Part shown: positions 9,964-19,388 of the stretch, piece after piece
How positions within the stretch are numbered: the first letter of the stretch is position 1
Layout: each line of letters starts with the position of its first letter
NCBI GenBank assembly: GCA_015491995.1
Contig: WGFY01000035.1
Coordinates: 1 to 64,000, forward strand
Direction: 5' to 3'
Length of the DNA: 64,000 nucleotides
DNA from: Mesoaciditoga sp.
GTDB taxonomy: Bacteria > Thermotogota > Thermotogae > Mesoaciditogales > Mesoaciditogaceae
The notes under the pieces: generated by a model
Database searches by the model: none
Seen by the model: the letters and a program-made list of their open reading frames with translations, nothing else
Told to the model about the DNA's origin: nothing
Made by a program: the position numbers and the translations under genes

Positions 9964-11034
9964 AAAGATAGTTATGTAAACTTTCTTGTTCCAATTCCAA
10001 ACCGTTTTCACTATTTTTAAAGACACATATGAAACTATCAGAAATCCACTGAGATTAATCAAAAAAGAGCTTTTAACTGCAAGTTCCGGGTAAAACAAAA
10101 CCGCCACCAAAAACAAGAGTCCTTCCATAAAACCGTTGATTATGTAAATGCCAAGTGCATGTCTGCCATAGCTTCTAAGTATTGTGGATAACCTCGGGAA
10201 TACAAGGGAAAAAAGATATGAAAGTCTCATGGCTATTGGAATGGCAAAAGCACAGTAAATCAATCCTACGGGACCAAGTAAGAACGTGCCTGGAAGAGCT
10301 TTTAACGGCATGATGTAAAATTCCATGACTGTCCCAATGTAGAAGATCATCGTCATGATCTTCCAAAGGTTCGAGATCTTATTCCTCCAACGCACCCCAT
10401 TTTTCTTCACATTTTCATATGTGTACATCCCCCACACGTAAAAAAACATCCATATCAACGGATTTCTCAAGTACATCATCGGTGAAATAAAAGGCTTTTT
10501 GAAGTAAAGAGGGACGTAATAAGCTGAAGAAGAGGCTATCATGGCTATAAAAAAAGGGATCAAGAGTTTTTTTAACTGCTCGGAATTCATCTTTGAGAAC
10601 AACGGTGTCAACATGTACAAGATCAAAATGACAAATAAAAAGTAAAATTCATCAACGGCATTTCCAAGCACGTACTTTTTCATCACTTCCCAAAAGTTGA
10701 ATGGCTCTGCATTGAAGTAATGCCGCATTGTAGTACCTTCCGCGATTATGTAAAATGTAGACCATATAACGTATGGGATGAAAATCAACCTAATTCTTGA
10801 AAGAACAAATCGCTTGGCGTTTATTTTGACGCTTTTTATCGAGAAATATCCTGTTACAAAAAAGAAAATTGGCATGGCAACAACAAAAACCTTCCCCAAG
10901 GAGTAGATCAGGACGATAGTCTGGGAATCTTGAAAAGTTTCGATTTTGTAGAAAAAGGTATGGGCAAAAATGACTAAGATTATCGCAAAACCTTTAACAA
11001 CGTCAAATTCACCGGAGCTCTTGCCACCAAACAT
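9961..11034 (-). CDS. Acyltransferase 3 family membrane protein
   Basis: FDVVKGFAIILVIFAHTFF N-terminal motif and multi-TM topology. Confidence 0.82.
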   Translation of the reverse strand: MFGGKSSGEFDVVKGFAIILVIFAHTFFYKIETFQDSQTIVLIYSLGKVFVVAMPIFFFVTGYFSIKSVKINAKRFVLSRIRLIFIPYVIWSTFYIIAEGTTMRHYFNAEPFNFWEVMKKYVLGNAVDEFYFLFVILILYMLTPLFSKMNSEQLKKLLIPFFIAMIASSSAYYVPLYFKKPFISPMMYLRNPLIWMFFYVWGMYTYENVKKNGVRWRNKISNLWKIMTMIFYIGTVMEFYIMPLKALPGTFLLGPVGLIYCAFAIPIAMRLSYLFSLVFPRLSTILRSYGRHALGIYIINGFMEGLLFLVAVLFYPELAVKSSFLINLSGFLIVSYVSLKIVKTVWNWNKKVYITIF

Positions 11035-11310
11035 AAAAAACTATCCTCCTCTACACATTCTATCATACCAAATACGTCTTGTATTTACACTTTCCCAGAC
11101 TACAAGCAAACAGGGCTCTTAGACTCTGTCTTCGTTTCGCTGTGGAGGACTCCACCATCCAACTTGTTCCACGTCATAACATGGATTTTGGATTTTAAAG
11201 TTGGGCTGGTATGAATTGATTATAACATCATATGCAACTATGAGAAATTCACATGAAGAAGGGGGTATTGAAAAAATAAAAGTTCAGTGGTATGATATTA
11301 ATTGTCCTAA

Positions 11311-11322
11311 GGTAATGTTACC
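11311..11322 (+). promoter_or_regulatory. Candidate operator palindrome upstream of the maltose-type ABC operon
   Basis: GGTAA-TG-TTACC just downstream of a TATGAT -10-like element (11291-11296). Confidence 0.4.
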
Positions 11323-11354
11323 ATAAATTTATGTGTTTGAAAGGGGGAATTTTT

Positions 11355-12542
11355 GTGAAACGCTCAGTGTTGTTGAGTATGCTTATAGTTGGGATGTTGG
11401 TCCTTACGGCTTTCGCAGCTACACCAGGGGTGCTGACGATATGGACTTCTGAAGCACAAGCCCAGATTCTCACGCAACTTGGTAATCAGTTCCAATCGAT
11501 TTACGGCGTGCCGGTTAAAGTTGTCCAGATGAATTTTGGTAATATAAGATCGAAATTTGTCACAGCCGCATCTGCAAGCGAAGGCCCTGACATAATAGTT
11601 GGCGCAAATGACTGGATAGGAGAATTCGTTGCTGATGGTCTTCTCACACCAATCACTTTTCTGACTTCCCAGGAGAAAAAAGAATTCGTGCCGGTTTCAC
11701 TTCAAGCTTTCTCTTATGGAGGAAATCTTTACTCGATACCTTATGGCATAGATGTTCTTGCTCTTATTTACAACAAAGATTACGTAACTGATCCTCCAAA
11801 AACTGCAGACGAACTTTTCAAAATGGCACAAGAAATGACCTCTGGCGGTTTCTACGGATTCGCTTACGATGCTGCATCTGATCCTTATTTTTCGGCTCCA
11901 TTTGTATTTGGATTCGGTGGCTACGTCTTCGGAATGGGTAAAAATGGAACTCTCAATCCAAAAGATGTTGGTCTTGATACGCCAGGAGCCATAAAAGGTG
12001 CTGAGTACATTCAATCTTATTTCAAGGCTGGTCTAATGCCTCAAGGAATAGACTACAACGGCGCCATGAACCTTTTTGAAGAAGGAAAATCAGCGATGAT
12101 GATCAACGGCGAATGGGCGGTACCAGATATTCAGAAGGCTGGAATAGATTTCGGCGTTGCCCCGATACCAAATGGCAAACCGTTCGTTGGTGTTCAAGGG
12201 TTCATGATCAGCTCAAAATCACCCAACCAGATTCAAGCCATGGAATTCCTTTCTAATTATATAAATACGAAGAATATCATGTACAAGATATGGCAAGCTG
12301 ATCCAAGAGTTCCGGCCAGATACGACGTTCAAAAGCTGGCAGAATCTCACGCCACATGGCTTGCTGGTTTTACAAAGGCTCTAAAAAACACGACGCCTAT
12401 GCCGAACATTCCTCAAATGGCTTCCGTGTGGAATGCATGGGGAAACGCTCTCACTCTTATAACCAGTTTAAAACAATCTCCAGCAGGCGCTCTTAAAACC
12501 GCCGTTACGCAAATTGAACAGGCTATTGCAAAGTCAAAGTAA
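11355..12542 (+). CDS. malE: Maltose/maltodextrin-type ABC transporter substrate-binding protein
   Basis: Signal peptide; LTIWTSEAQAQILTQLGNQF, GPDIIVGANDWIGEFVADGLL, AMMINGEWAVPDI; RBS-linked GTG start. Confidence 0.88.
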   Translation: MKRSVLLSMLIVGMLVLTAFAATPGVLTIWTSEAQAQILTQLGNQFQSIYGVPVKVVQMNFGNIRSKFVTAASASEGPDIIVGANDWIGEFVADGLLTPITFLTSQEKKEFVPVSLQAFSYGGNLYSIPYGIDVLALIYNKDYVTDPPKTADELFKMAQEMTSGGFYGFAYDAASDPYFSAPFVFGFGGYVFGMGKNGTLNPKDVGLDTPGAIKGAEYIQSYFKAGLMPQGIDYNGAMNLFEEGKSAMMINGEWAVPDIQKAGIDFGVAPIPNGKPFVGVQGFMISSKSPNQIQAMEFLSNYINTKNIMYKIWQADPRVPARYDVQKLAESHATWLAGFTKALKNTTPMPNIPQMASVWNAWGNALTLITSLKQSPAGALKTAVTQIEQAIAKSK

Positions 12543-12606
12543 GACCAAAATGTAAAAACTTGTAAGGCGGGGAGAATCCCGCCTTGCTTTTTGGAGGCGA
12601 TAATTT

Positions 12607-14316
12607 TTGAGTATTCGTAAAACTGTTATGTGGCTTATTTTAGCATTTGTTGATGCGCTTATGGCATGGTCTGTGATCGTTCTCATCGTTGATAAATCGT
12701 ATGGATTAGCGGCCGTGGTCGTAATGCTTCTTATTTTCATGGATTATGCGCTTATCAACCCTAAAGGATATCCTTACAGATACATGATCATGGGTGTTCT
12801 GATTTTGGGTGTTTTGACAGTTTATCCAATTTATTACACTTTTGAAATCGCTTTTACCAACTACGCTACAGGCTATTTGTGGAGTAAAAATCAAGCGATA
12901 GAGCTGCTGTTGAGTAAAGTTGTCATAAAACCAAATGCCGAATTTTTCGATTATTCTATTTACTCTCATTACAACAATTACAATCCAACTGATGAATTCG
13001 TGATTTTGCTGAGAGACAAAAAGGGCTCTTTGTACATTTCAACTCAACCCGTTGAAAGTGGAAATACCTACATAAGCCAATTTAGAAAATTAATTGATGG
13101 GGCAGTTTCGATAAATTCGGTGAATTACAAAGTTGAGAGATCCTTAAAAGATCCATCACATGTAATAGCGATATCCGTTAACGGCAAGTCGTATGGATAC
13201 TTCTACAGCCCAGTTGATCACAAAACGCTTCCAAATCTGAGATTTTTCAACACACATTATGCTTCCACATTGGGAAATACCGAATTCATAAATCCACAGA
13301 TTGGAACTTTGTTTTTCACAACGCGATATGGCTTTTCAAAGATAGTGACGGCTCAACACGAATATTCCATCGAGATCCGAAATGTTGTTGAAGATGGGAA
13401 GTCCGTTATGAAGCCTATTTTAATAGATACTTTAACAAATCGCCCAGTTTTGGAGCATGATTCAGCCTTTTGGAATGTAGACCCGAAAAGTGAGAAGGAA
13501 ACGAAGATCATAGGTTATTACAAATTCATTGGGTTTGGGAACTTCAAAGAGCTTCTTAGCGATCCACAGATCACCAAGCCTTTTTTTAGTGTTTTTATCT
13601 GGACTTTTGAGTGGGCTGCTTTGAGTGTTTTACTTAGTTTTACCGTTGGACTTCTACTTGCGATAATTTTGAACAACAAGGAAATGCGATTTCGATATAT
13701 ATACAGAACTCTCTTGATAATCCCATGGGCCATCCCGGCTTTCATAACGATCATAATGTGGAGGACTGGCTTTTTCAACGTGAGCTATGGAGTTATAAAC
13801 AGGATATTCCTTCAACAATGGCTACACCTTCCACCGATAAATTGGCTTGGAGATCCGTTCTGGGCAAAAGTTGCGCTTCTTACCGTGAATACATGGTTGG
13901 GGTTTCCCTACATGATGGTGATATCATTGGGAGCACTTCAATCCATTCCAAATGAGCTTTATGAGGCAGCCTCAATAGACGGTTCTTCAAGATGGAACTC
14001 TTTTAAAAAGATAACCTTTCCGCTCTTGATGGTACCGCTTGCGCCTTTGCTTGTGGCATCTTTTGCCTTCAATTTTAACAATTTCAACGTCATTTTTCTC
14101 TTAACAGCCGGTGGCCCACCAATTCCAAATGCCATAACCCCCGCTGGTGCCACGGATATACTTCTGAGTTACACGTATAAACTCGCATTTCAAGGGGCAA
14201 GTGGGAGAAACTACGGCTTAGCCGCTGCGGTTTCCATTTTGATATTCGTTATAATAGCATCGATAAGCGCTGTGAATTTCAAACTTTCCGGTTCTTTTGA
14301 AGAGGTGAATCGGTGA
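12607..14316 (+). CDS. malF: Maltose-type ABC transporter permease (MalF), with large periplasmic insertion
   Basis: C-terminal permease domain with EAASIDGSSRWNSFKKITFPLL (EAA loop); about 200-aa soluble segment after early TM helices. Confidence 0.88.
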   Translation: MSIRKTVMWLILAFVDALMAWSVIVLIVDKSYGLAAVVVMLLIFMDYALINPKGYPYRYMIMGVLILGVLTVYPIYYTFEIAFTNYATGYLWSKNQAIELLLSKVVIKPNAEFFDYSIYSHYNNYNPTDEFVILLRDKKGSLYISTQPVESGNTYISQFRKLIDGAVSINSVNYKVERSLKDPSHVIAISVNGKSYGYFYSPVDHKTLPNLRFFNTHYASTLGNTEFINPQIGTLFFTTRYGFSKIVTAQHEYSIEIRNVVEDGKSVMKPILIDTLTNRPVLEHDSAFWNVDPKSEKETKIIGYYKFIGFGNFKELLSDPQITKPFFSVFIWTFEWAALSVLLSFTVGLLLAIILNNKEMRFRYIYRTLLIIPWAIPAFITIIMWRTGFFNVSYGVINRIFLQQWLHLPPINWLGDPFWAKVALLTVNTWLGFPYMMVISLGALQSIPNELYEAASIDGSSRWNSFKKITFPLLMVPLAPLLVASFAFNFNNFNVIFLLTAGGPPIPNAITPAGATDILLSYTYKLAFQGASGRNYGLAAAVSILIFVIIASISAVNFKLSGSFEEVNR

Positions 14317-17105
14317 TGAAGCGAATGCATCCGGTAAGGCATTTAACAGTCATTGCAATGTTAATAGTCGTCCTGTTTCCGTTGCTATGGATGTTTACAA
14401 CGTCCATTAGAAGGGACAATGCGGCGTTTAGCCCTGAGCTCTTTTCAAATCAAATCACATGGCAAAATTACAAAGATCTGCTTTTTCCCAAGAAAAATCT
14501 GCCGGCACTTTACAACGAGATCGTGAACGCTGTCAATATTGGTGAATCTTATAAAAACATGACCAAAGATCAAATCCTTGCACTCACGAGTTCCGATTAC
14601 TCACTTTTTAACGATTATTTCAATCAAACGAACGACCTCGTTAAAAACATGAACTCCAATGCGAAGTGGATCTCAAAGAATTACCTTCCAAAGGCGAAGG
14701 CGTCCGCTTTTGAAAATGCAAAGGCTTTAAGCGTACAGGATATTTCATACTTAGCCACAATAGACAATTTGCTTTCTAAAAGGCTCAAAACATTGCCACA
14801 TGATTACGTTGTTGCCGGATTAAAAGAAAGTTTGCAAGAAGCGGAGAGCAACCCGAATTACCATGTTTTTGAACTTTTGAATCCATATTTCCCAAATTTG
14901 GAGAACTCTTACAATTCATTTTTGTCTTCTATGAAGAACACTTCTCCAAAGGTTAACGATATCACAAAAAAAATCAAAACACTTTTAGAAAATGTGAAAA
15001 TTCCGGCTGCCTTGAGCCTCATAAAGGCTTATGAAGACACTTTCAAGATGCTTTCAAACGGATCTTTCAGGTATTCAAAGTGGTTTGCACCTATTTACTT
15101 AAGGGGCATAAATTTGAACACGATAAAACTTTCGAGGATTCTTCCAAAGAAGGCCGAGAAGCTCAGGAATTTAAAAGCAGAGGTATTTTCCGCGATAAAA
15201 GCTCTTCTTCCTTCAGAGAATTCCTACCTTGATACCATCGAAGCCGCAAAATTGCATGTGAAGGGCATAAGGGACAAATTGATTGGAAGATTTCAATCTT
15301 CCCTTACGAATTTAAACAGCGCTTATTCTAAATCGGAATCCGAGCTTTCCATCTCCGTCTCGGAAACTTCAAAAAGCGAAAGTGATATGAGCGAAGACGC
15401 ATCACAGGTTTCGGTTTTTGCAAATTATATAATTCCGACTTCGAAATCCCTTGATGACATCGTTAAATTGATGAAAAATGCACTGAAGGGTTACAAAATC
15501 TCTCAAAACGATTCCGGCGCGTTTATAGATGTTTCACCGATCATAAAAAAAACTGAGAGATGGTTGAGTATATCTTCTAAGTACGCGGAGTTTTCTTCCA
15601 TTTCCGAAAATGTCAACAAGACCCTTAAAAACTTAAGATATTTGCAGGAGAATGGAAAACTCATAGCTTCCCATTCCAACTTGGACACCATTAAAAACGC
15701 CAAAGAGGCTTTGCCTTTGATCCTTTTAAAATTCGAGTCCGGCTTGGAACAATCGTTGATCATGCTTCAAAATTACGATAGCGCAGCGCAAAAGATCCTA
15801 TTAACCTCAAAAAACATATCTCGGATACGAAATGAATTAAAAAAAATATCGGTTGAGATAATTCCTTTGCAAAAAAAGGTGAACTCGATCAACTTCAGCA
15901 TATCAATGGCTTCGCTTTATTTCAAAACTCATTTAGCCCTTTTTGAAATGACCAAACTCGAAAAAAATGCAAAAAGCTACGGCGACATGAGCGTTTTTTT
16001 GGAAAAATTGAATTCTTACTACTCTAATTTAAAAAATTCCAACTTTAGATTCTTGCCAAATATTCCAAAACCTTCTAAATACGATGAGTTTTACAGCGTT
16101 CAAAATTTGCAAAATACCTTATCTCTCACATTTGAAATGGTTAAAAATATGAAAGCCACAAATGAAAAATACAGCGAATACATAAAAAAATTAAAGGCAA
16201 GAACGCCATCTTATGTTGCGCTCAAACTTCTTAACGTTCCTTTTTCTATAAGCGAATTCAACACCATTGGAAACTTTTATCAATCTCAATATGTCTCTAA
16301 AATCGCTCCAAACCTTGGAGTTATTTCAAGGCAAACAAGTGATATGATGACAAAAGGCAATCTTAAAGCCGTAAACGGAAGGCTAAATGCCATAAACAAT
16401 TCCGCCTTTAACCTTGTGCAAATTTGGAGTCATAAATACACACCACCATTTTTGAAGTGGATTTTAAACAGCATAATGGTTGCAGGTTTAGCGGCACTCT
16501 TCACGGTTTTAATTTCGGCGTTGATGGCATATCCGTTCTCGAGAATGAGATTTTTAGGTAGAAAATATGGTTTAATGGGGTTACTCCTCATTCAGATGTT
16601 TCCTACCATGATGTCAATGGTCGCGCTCTATCTGTTGTTGGACTTCATAGGGAAGTTTTTCCCTCCCTTAGGTCTTAATTCACTTGGTGGCTTGACATTT
16701 TTGTACATCGGCGGTGGAATAGCATTTGACACTTGGCTGATTAAAGGATTTTTCGACACAATTCCCACCGCTCTTGAGGAAGCTGCGATGATCGATGGCG
16801 CGACACGGTATCAAACTTTTTGGAAGGTCGTTGTACCTTTGTCAGTCCCTATTTTGTCAGTTGTCACCATATTAGCGTTCATAGGGAATTTTGGAGATTA
16901 CATATTAGCTTCGATAGTTTTAACTGACGTGAACAAGTACACCTTTGCCGTTGGTCTTCAAACGTTCAGCACAAGCGCTTATCAAACCAATTGGGGCATG
17001 CTGACGGCGTCGGCGTTTCTTGGGGCAATTCCCATGCTTATATTATTCTTAAGCCTTCAGAATTTCATAGTTGGAGGGCTTACACAAGGATCGGTGAAAG
17101 GATGA
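14313..17105 (+). CDS. malG: Maltose-type ABC transporter permease (MalG), with about 640-aa insertion
   Basis: TM1, then long hydrophilic helical insertion, then LKWILNSIMVAGLAALFTVLISALMAYPFSR and EEAAMIDGATRYQTFWKVVVPLSVP. Confidence 0.88.
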   Translation: MMKRMHPVRHLTVIAMLIVVLFPLLWMFTTSIRRDNAAFSPELFSNQITWQNYKDLLFPKKNLPALYNEIVNAVNIGESYKNMTKDQILALTSSDYSLFNDYFNQTNDLVKNMNSNAKWISKNYLPKAKASAFENAKALSVQDISYLATIDNLLSKRLKTLPHDYVVAGLKESLQEAESNPNYHVFELLNPYFPNLENSYNSFLSSMKNTSPKVNDITKKIKTLLENVKIPAALSLIKAYEDTFKMLSNGSFRYSKWFAPIYLRGINLNTIKLSRILPKKAEKLRNLKAEVFSAIKALLPSENSYLDTIEAAKLHVKGIRDKLIGRFQSSLTNLNSAYSKSESELSISVSETSKSESDMSEDASQVSVFANYIIPTSKSLDDIVKLMKNALKGYKISQNDSGAFIDVSPIIKKTERWLSISSKYAEFSSISENVNKTLKNLRYLQENGKLIASHSNLDTIKNAKEALPLILLKFESGLEQSLIMLQNYDSAAQKILLTSKNISRIRNELKKISVEIIPLQKKVNSINFSISMASLYFKTHLALFEMTKLEKNAKSYGDMSVFLEKLNSYYSNLKNSNFRFLPNIPKPSKYDEFYSVQNLQNTLSLTFEMVKNMKATNEKYSEYIKKLKARTPSYVALKLLNVPFSISEFNTIGNFYQSQYVSKIAPNLGVISRQTSDMMTKGNLKAVNGRLNAINNSAFNLVQIWSHKYTPPFLKWILNSIMVAGLAALFTVLISALMAYPFSRMRFLGRKYGLMGLLLIQMFPTMMSMVALYLLLDFIGKFFPPLGLNSLGGLTFLYIGGGIAFDTWLIKGFFDTIPTALEEAAMIDGATRYQTFWKVVVPLSVPILSVVTILAFIGNFGDYILASIVLTDVNKYTFAVGLQTFSTSAYQTNWGMLTASAFLGAIPMLILFLSLQNFIVGGLTQGSVKG

Positions 17106-18271
17106 AACCAAATTACGAACGTTCTATTTTGAATCTCATCAGCTCCATAACGGCCAAATTTGGATTGGTTCCAAAACACAAGCCGTTGGATATGCAAATT
17201 CTTGGAACCAAATTTGAAAAGGCAAATAATGTTGTTTTGCTTCTGGTGGATGCGATGGGATACAACATCGCATCTGAAATAGTCGAAAATGATGAAAGCG
17301 AATTCAAATGTTTTGGAATTCCAAAAAAATTGAGCACCATTTTCCCATCAACCACGGTAAACGTTTTGAGCACCATTGCCACTGAATCTTCTCCAATTGA
17401 ACATGGTATGCTCGGCTACATACTTTACCTCAAAGAATTCGGGACGTTGACTAACATGATAGATTTCTCTCCAATTGGGATGCCACACAATTCGTTGGTT
17501 TCTCGTGGTGCCAATCCTTCCAATTTTTTAGGAGTTCCAACGGTGTATGAACGTCTCAGAAATTACGGAGTCAATCCTCTTGTAATCACGGCAAACGCAT
17601 TTAAAGAAAGTGGACTTTCCAAAACTCTTAACCATAACGCCGCAGTTCAAGGGTATATGACTAAAATAGACATGATGACTAAATTGAGAAGGGCAGTCGA
17701 ATCTGAGAAGCACTCTTACATATACGCCTATTGGCCTATGGTTGATGCCATGGGGCATGTATACGGACCTGATTCCGAGGAATATAGAGAAGAGATCAAA
17801 GACACTCTTAGAAAATTTAAAAGAATAGTTTACAACAGACTCAAAGATTCTCTTAGAGATGAAACCATTTTCTTGGTGGTTGCAGATCATGGACAGATAC
17901 GCACTCATTGGAAAAAAGATTGGATCATCTCCCCAGAAGATGATTTCGTTTCAACACTTGAAAGCATGCCTTGTGGTGAGCCGAGGATGATGTACCTCTA
18001 CACGAGGTTTCCTCAAAAAACCATAGAAGCTGGTTTGAATTTTTTCAAGGGTAATGTCGATTTTTTTGAATCGGAAAAGATGGTAAAGGATGGAATGTTT
18101 GGACCTGGCGATCCTTATAAACGGTCTCTGTCAAGGATAGGAGATTTGCTGGCAATACCAAAATTGGATCATTCATTCACCATGAAATATCTTGGTAATG
18201 AACGACATTTAAAGGGAAAACATGGAGGAATCTCTAAGGAAGAGTTGGAGATCCCCATGTTTATCCTGTGA
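17102..18271 (+). CDS. Alkaline phosphatase / type I phosphodiesterase-nucleotide pyrophosphatase family protein
   Basis: VVLLLVDAMGYNIASE, FPSTTVNVLSTIAT, VADHGQIRTH, KGKHGG; start overlaps the malG stop (ATGA). Confidence 0.8.
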   Translation: MKPNYERSILNLISSITAKFGLVPKHKPLDMQILGTKFEKANNVVLLLVDAMGYNIASEIVENDESEFKCFGIPKKLSTIFPSTTVNVLSTIATESSPIEHGMLGYILYLKEFGTLTNMIDFSPIGMPHNSLVSRGANPSNFLGVPTVYERLRNYGVNPLVITANAFKESGLSKTLNHNAAVQGYMTKIDMMTKLRRAVESEKHSYIYAYWPMVDAMGHVYGPDSEEYREEIKDTLRKFKRIVYNRLKDSLRDETIFLVVADHGQIRTHWKKDWIISPEDDFVSTLESMPCGEPRMMYLYTRFPQKTIEAGLNFFKGNVDFFESEKMVKDGMFGPGDPYKRSLSRIGDLLAIPKLDHSFTMKYLGNERHLKGKHGGISKEELEIPMFIL

Positions 18272-18284
18272 AAAGGTGAGATTT

Positions 18285-18896
18285 ATGGATAAAATAGAAG
18301 AAGCTTATACGAGCGATATGGCTAACTCCACAAATATTTTGTGGCTTGTGGTATCCCCTTTTGTTCCATTGGTGCTTTATTACGTAATGTATAAATTGGT
18401 CTCATCCGTGGATAAGCACATCGCTCACAAAAAAGAACTGTATCTCATGTTAAAAGATAAGAATGTTCCAGAAAGTCTGAAGAGCGATTTGAAATTTTTC
18501 CCAACGGATACGATGAAATATTATTTGATTTTTTTGGTTTCTGGGATAATCACCCTTATCGTTGAGTTTGAATTTCCAATAAACATCGAGGCACTTTACA
18601 TTCCAACACCGACTTTGATCGCGTTGGGCGTAAACTTCCTTTTTCTCGTCATCCTTAGTGACGTGATTTCACAAAGATTTTACGTTCATCAACAGCTTGA
18701 AGAGGAAATAAATCGTCATGTTATAGATAAGCCAGAAGATATATCTTTTTTTAAAAAGCGAAACGGCCTTGGATTTCTTCTTCTCTCATTTGCCACCTTC
18801 GGTATTTACGTGTATTTGTACCTTTTTTTGATAACAAGGGAGTACAGGCTGCATGTTGCTGCCGATTATTTAAACGTTAAGAAGATGATCAAATGA
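18285..18896 (+). CDS. DUF4234-like membrane protein
   Basis: Multi-TM; FLLLSFATFGIYVYLYLFLITREYRLH resembles DUF4234 C-terminal motif. Confidence 0.55.
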   Translation: MDKIEEAYTSDMANSTNILWLVVSPFVPLVLYYVMYKLVSSVDKHIAHKKELYLMLKDKNVPESLKSDLKFFPTDTMKYYLIFLVSGIITLIVEFEFPINIEALYIPTPTLIALGVNFLFLVILSDVISQRFYVHQQLEEEINRHVIDKPEDISFFKKRNGLGFLLLSFATFGIYVYLYLFLITREYRLHVAADYLNVKKMIK

Positions 18897-19261
18897 TCAC
18901 CGGTCTTGGCATAGATATCGTGAAAATATCGCGCGTTGAAGAAAGATTGGCAGACCGTATTCTCTCGAAAAAAGAATGGAAGATCTGGGAGAAAAATAAA
19001 AGAAAAGACTTTCTCGCAGGTAGATTTGCTTTAAAAGAAGCCTTCTTCAAAGCAATTGGAACTGGAATGAGAAATTACAATTTAAAAGACATTTCCTTTA
19101 TTCCCAACGATCTTGGTGCAATTCACATTGAAGAAAATGACGTTATCACGTGCCTAAAAAAAGAGTACAATTTCGATCGTATACACTCAACACTTTCTCA
19201 TGACGGAGGTGTGGGAGTGGCAGTTGTGATTCTTGAAAAAGAAGAGATGCAAAATGGATAA
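18893..19261 (+). CDS. acpS: Holo-[acyl-carrier-protein] synthase
   Basis: MITGLGIDIVKISRVEERL, FLAGRFALKEAFFKAIGTG, STLSHDGGVGVAVVIL. Confidence 0.92.
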   Translation: MITGLGIDIVKISRVEERLADRILSKKEWKIWEKNKRKDFLAGRFALKEAFFKAIGTGMRNYNLKDISFIPNDLGAIHIEENDVITCLKKEYNFDRIHSTLSHDGGVGVAVVILEKEEMQNG

Positions 19262-19321
19262 GACACTGATTTTCGTTTTGCCGTTGGCAGTTTCTCTGAC
19301 TGTTTTTGAAAAAGAAAGAAG

Positions 19322-19370
19322 AGGCTAAAAAATGGCTCGAAGAAAATAAGTGATTTCTCTCGAGCCATTT
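19322..19370 (-). terminator. Rho-independent terminator downstream of gabT-like gene
   Basis: Inverted repeat AAATGGCTCGA...TCGAGCCATTT with TTTTTT on the minus strand side. Confidence 0.75.
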
Positions 19371-19388
19371 AGCGTTAATTGGTATCAA

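Noticed and set aside
9396-9971. 191-aa plus-strand ORF antisense to the phosphosugar mutase
   Set aside because: It runs through the tRNA-Val gene and its promoter; spurious open frame.
11090-11200. Possible transposase or rRNA remnant in the intergenic region before malE
   Set aside because: Short low-confidence resemblance (GGVLHSETKTESKSPVCL on minus strand) with no inverted repeats, target duplication or further homology visible.
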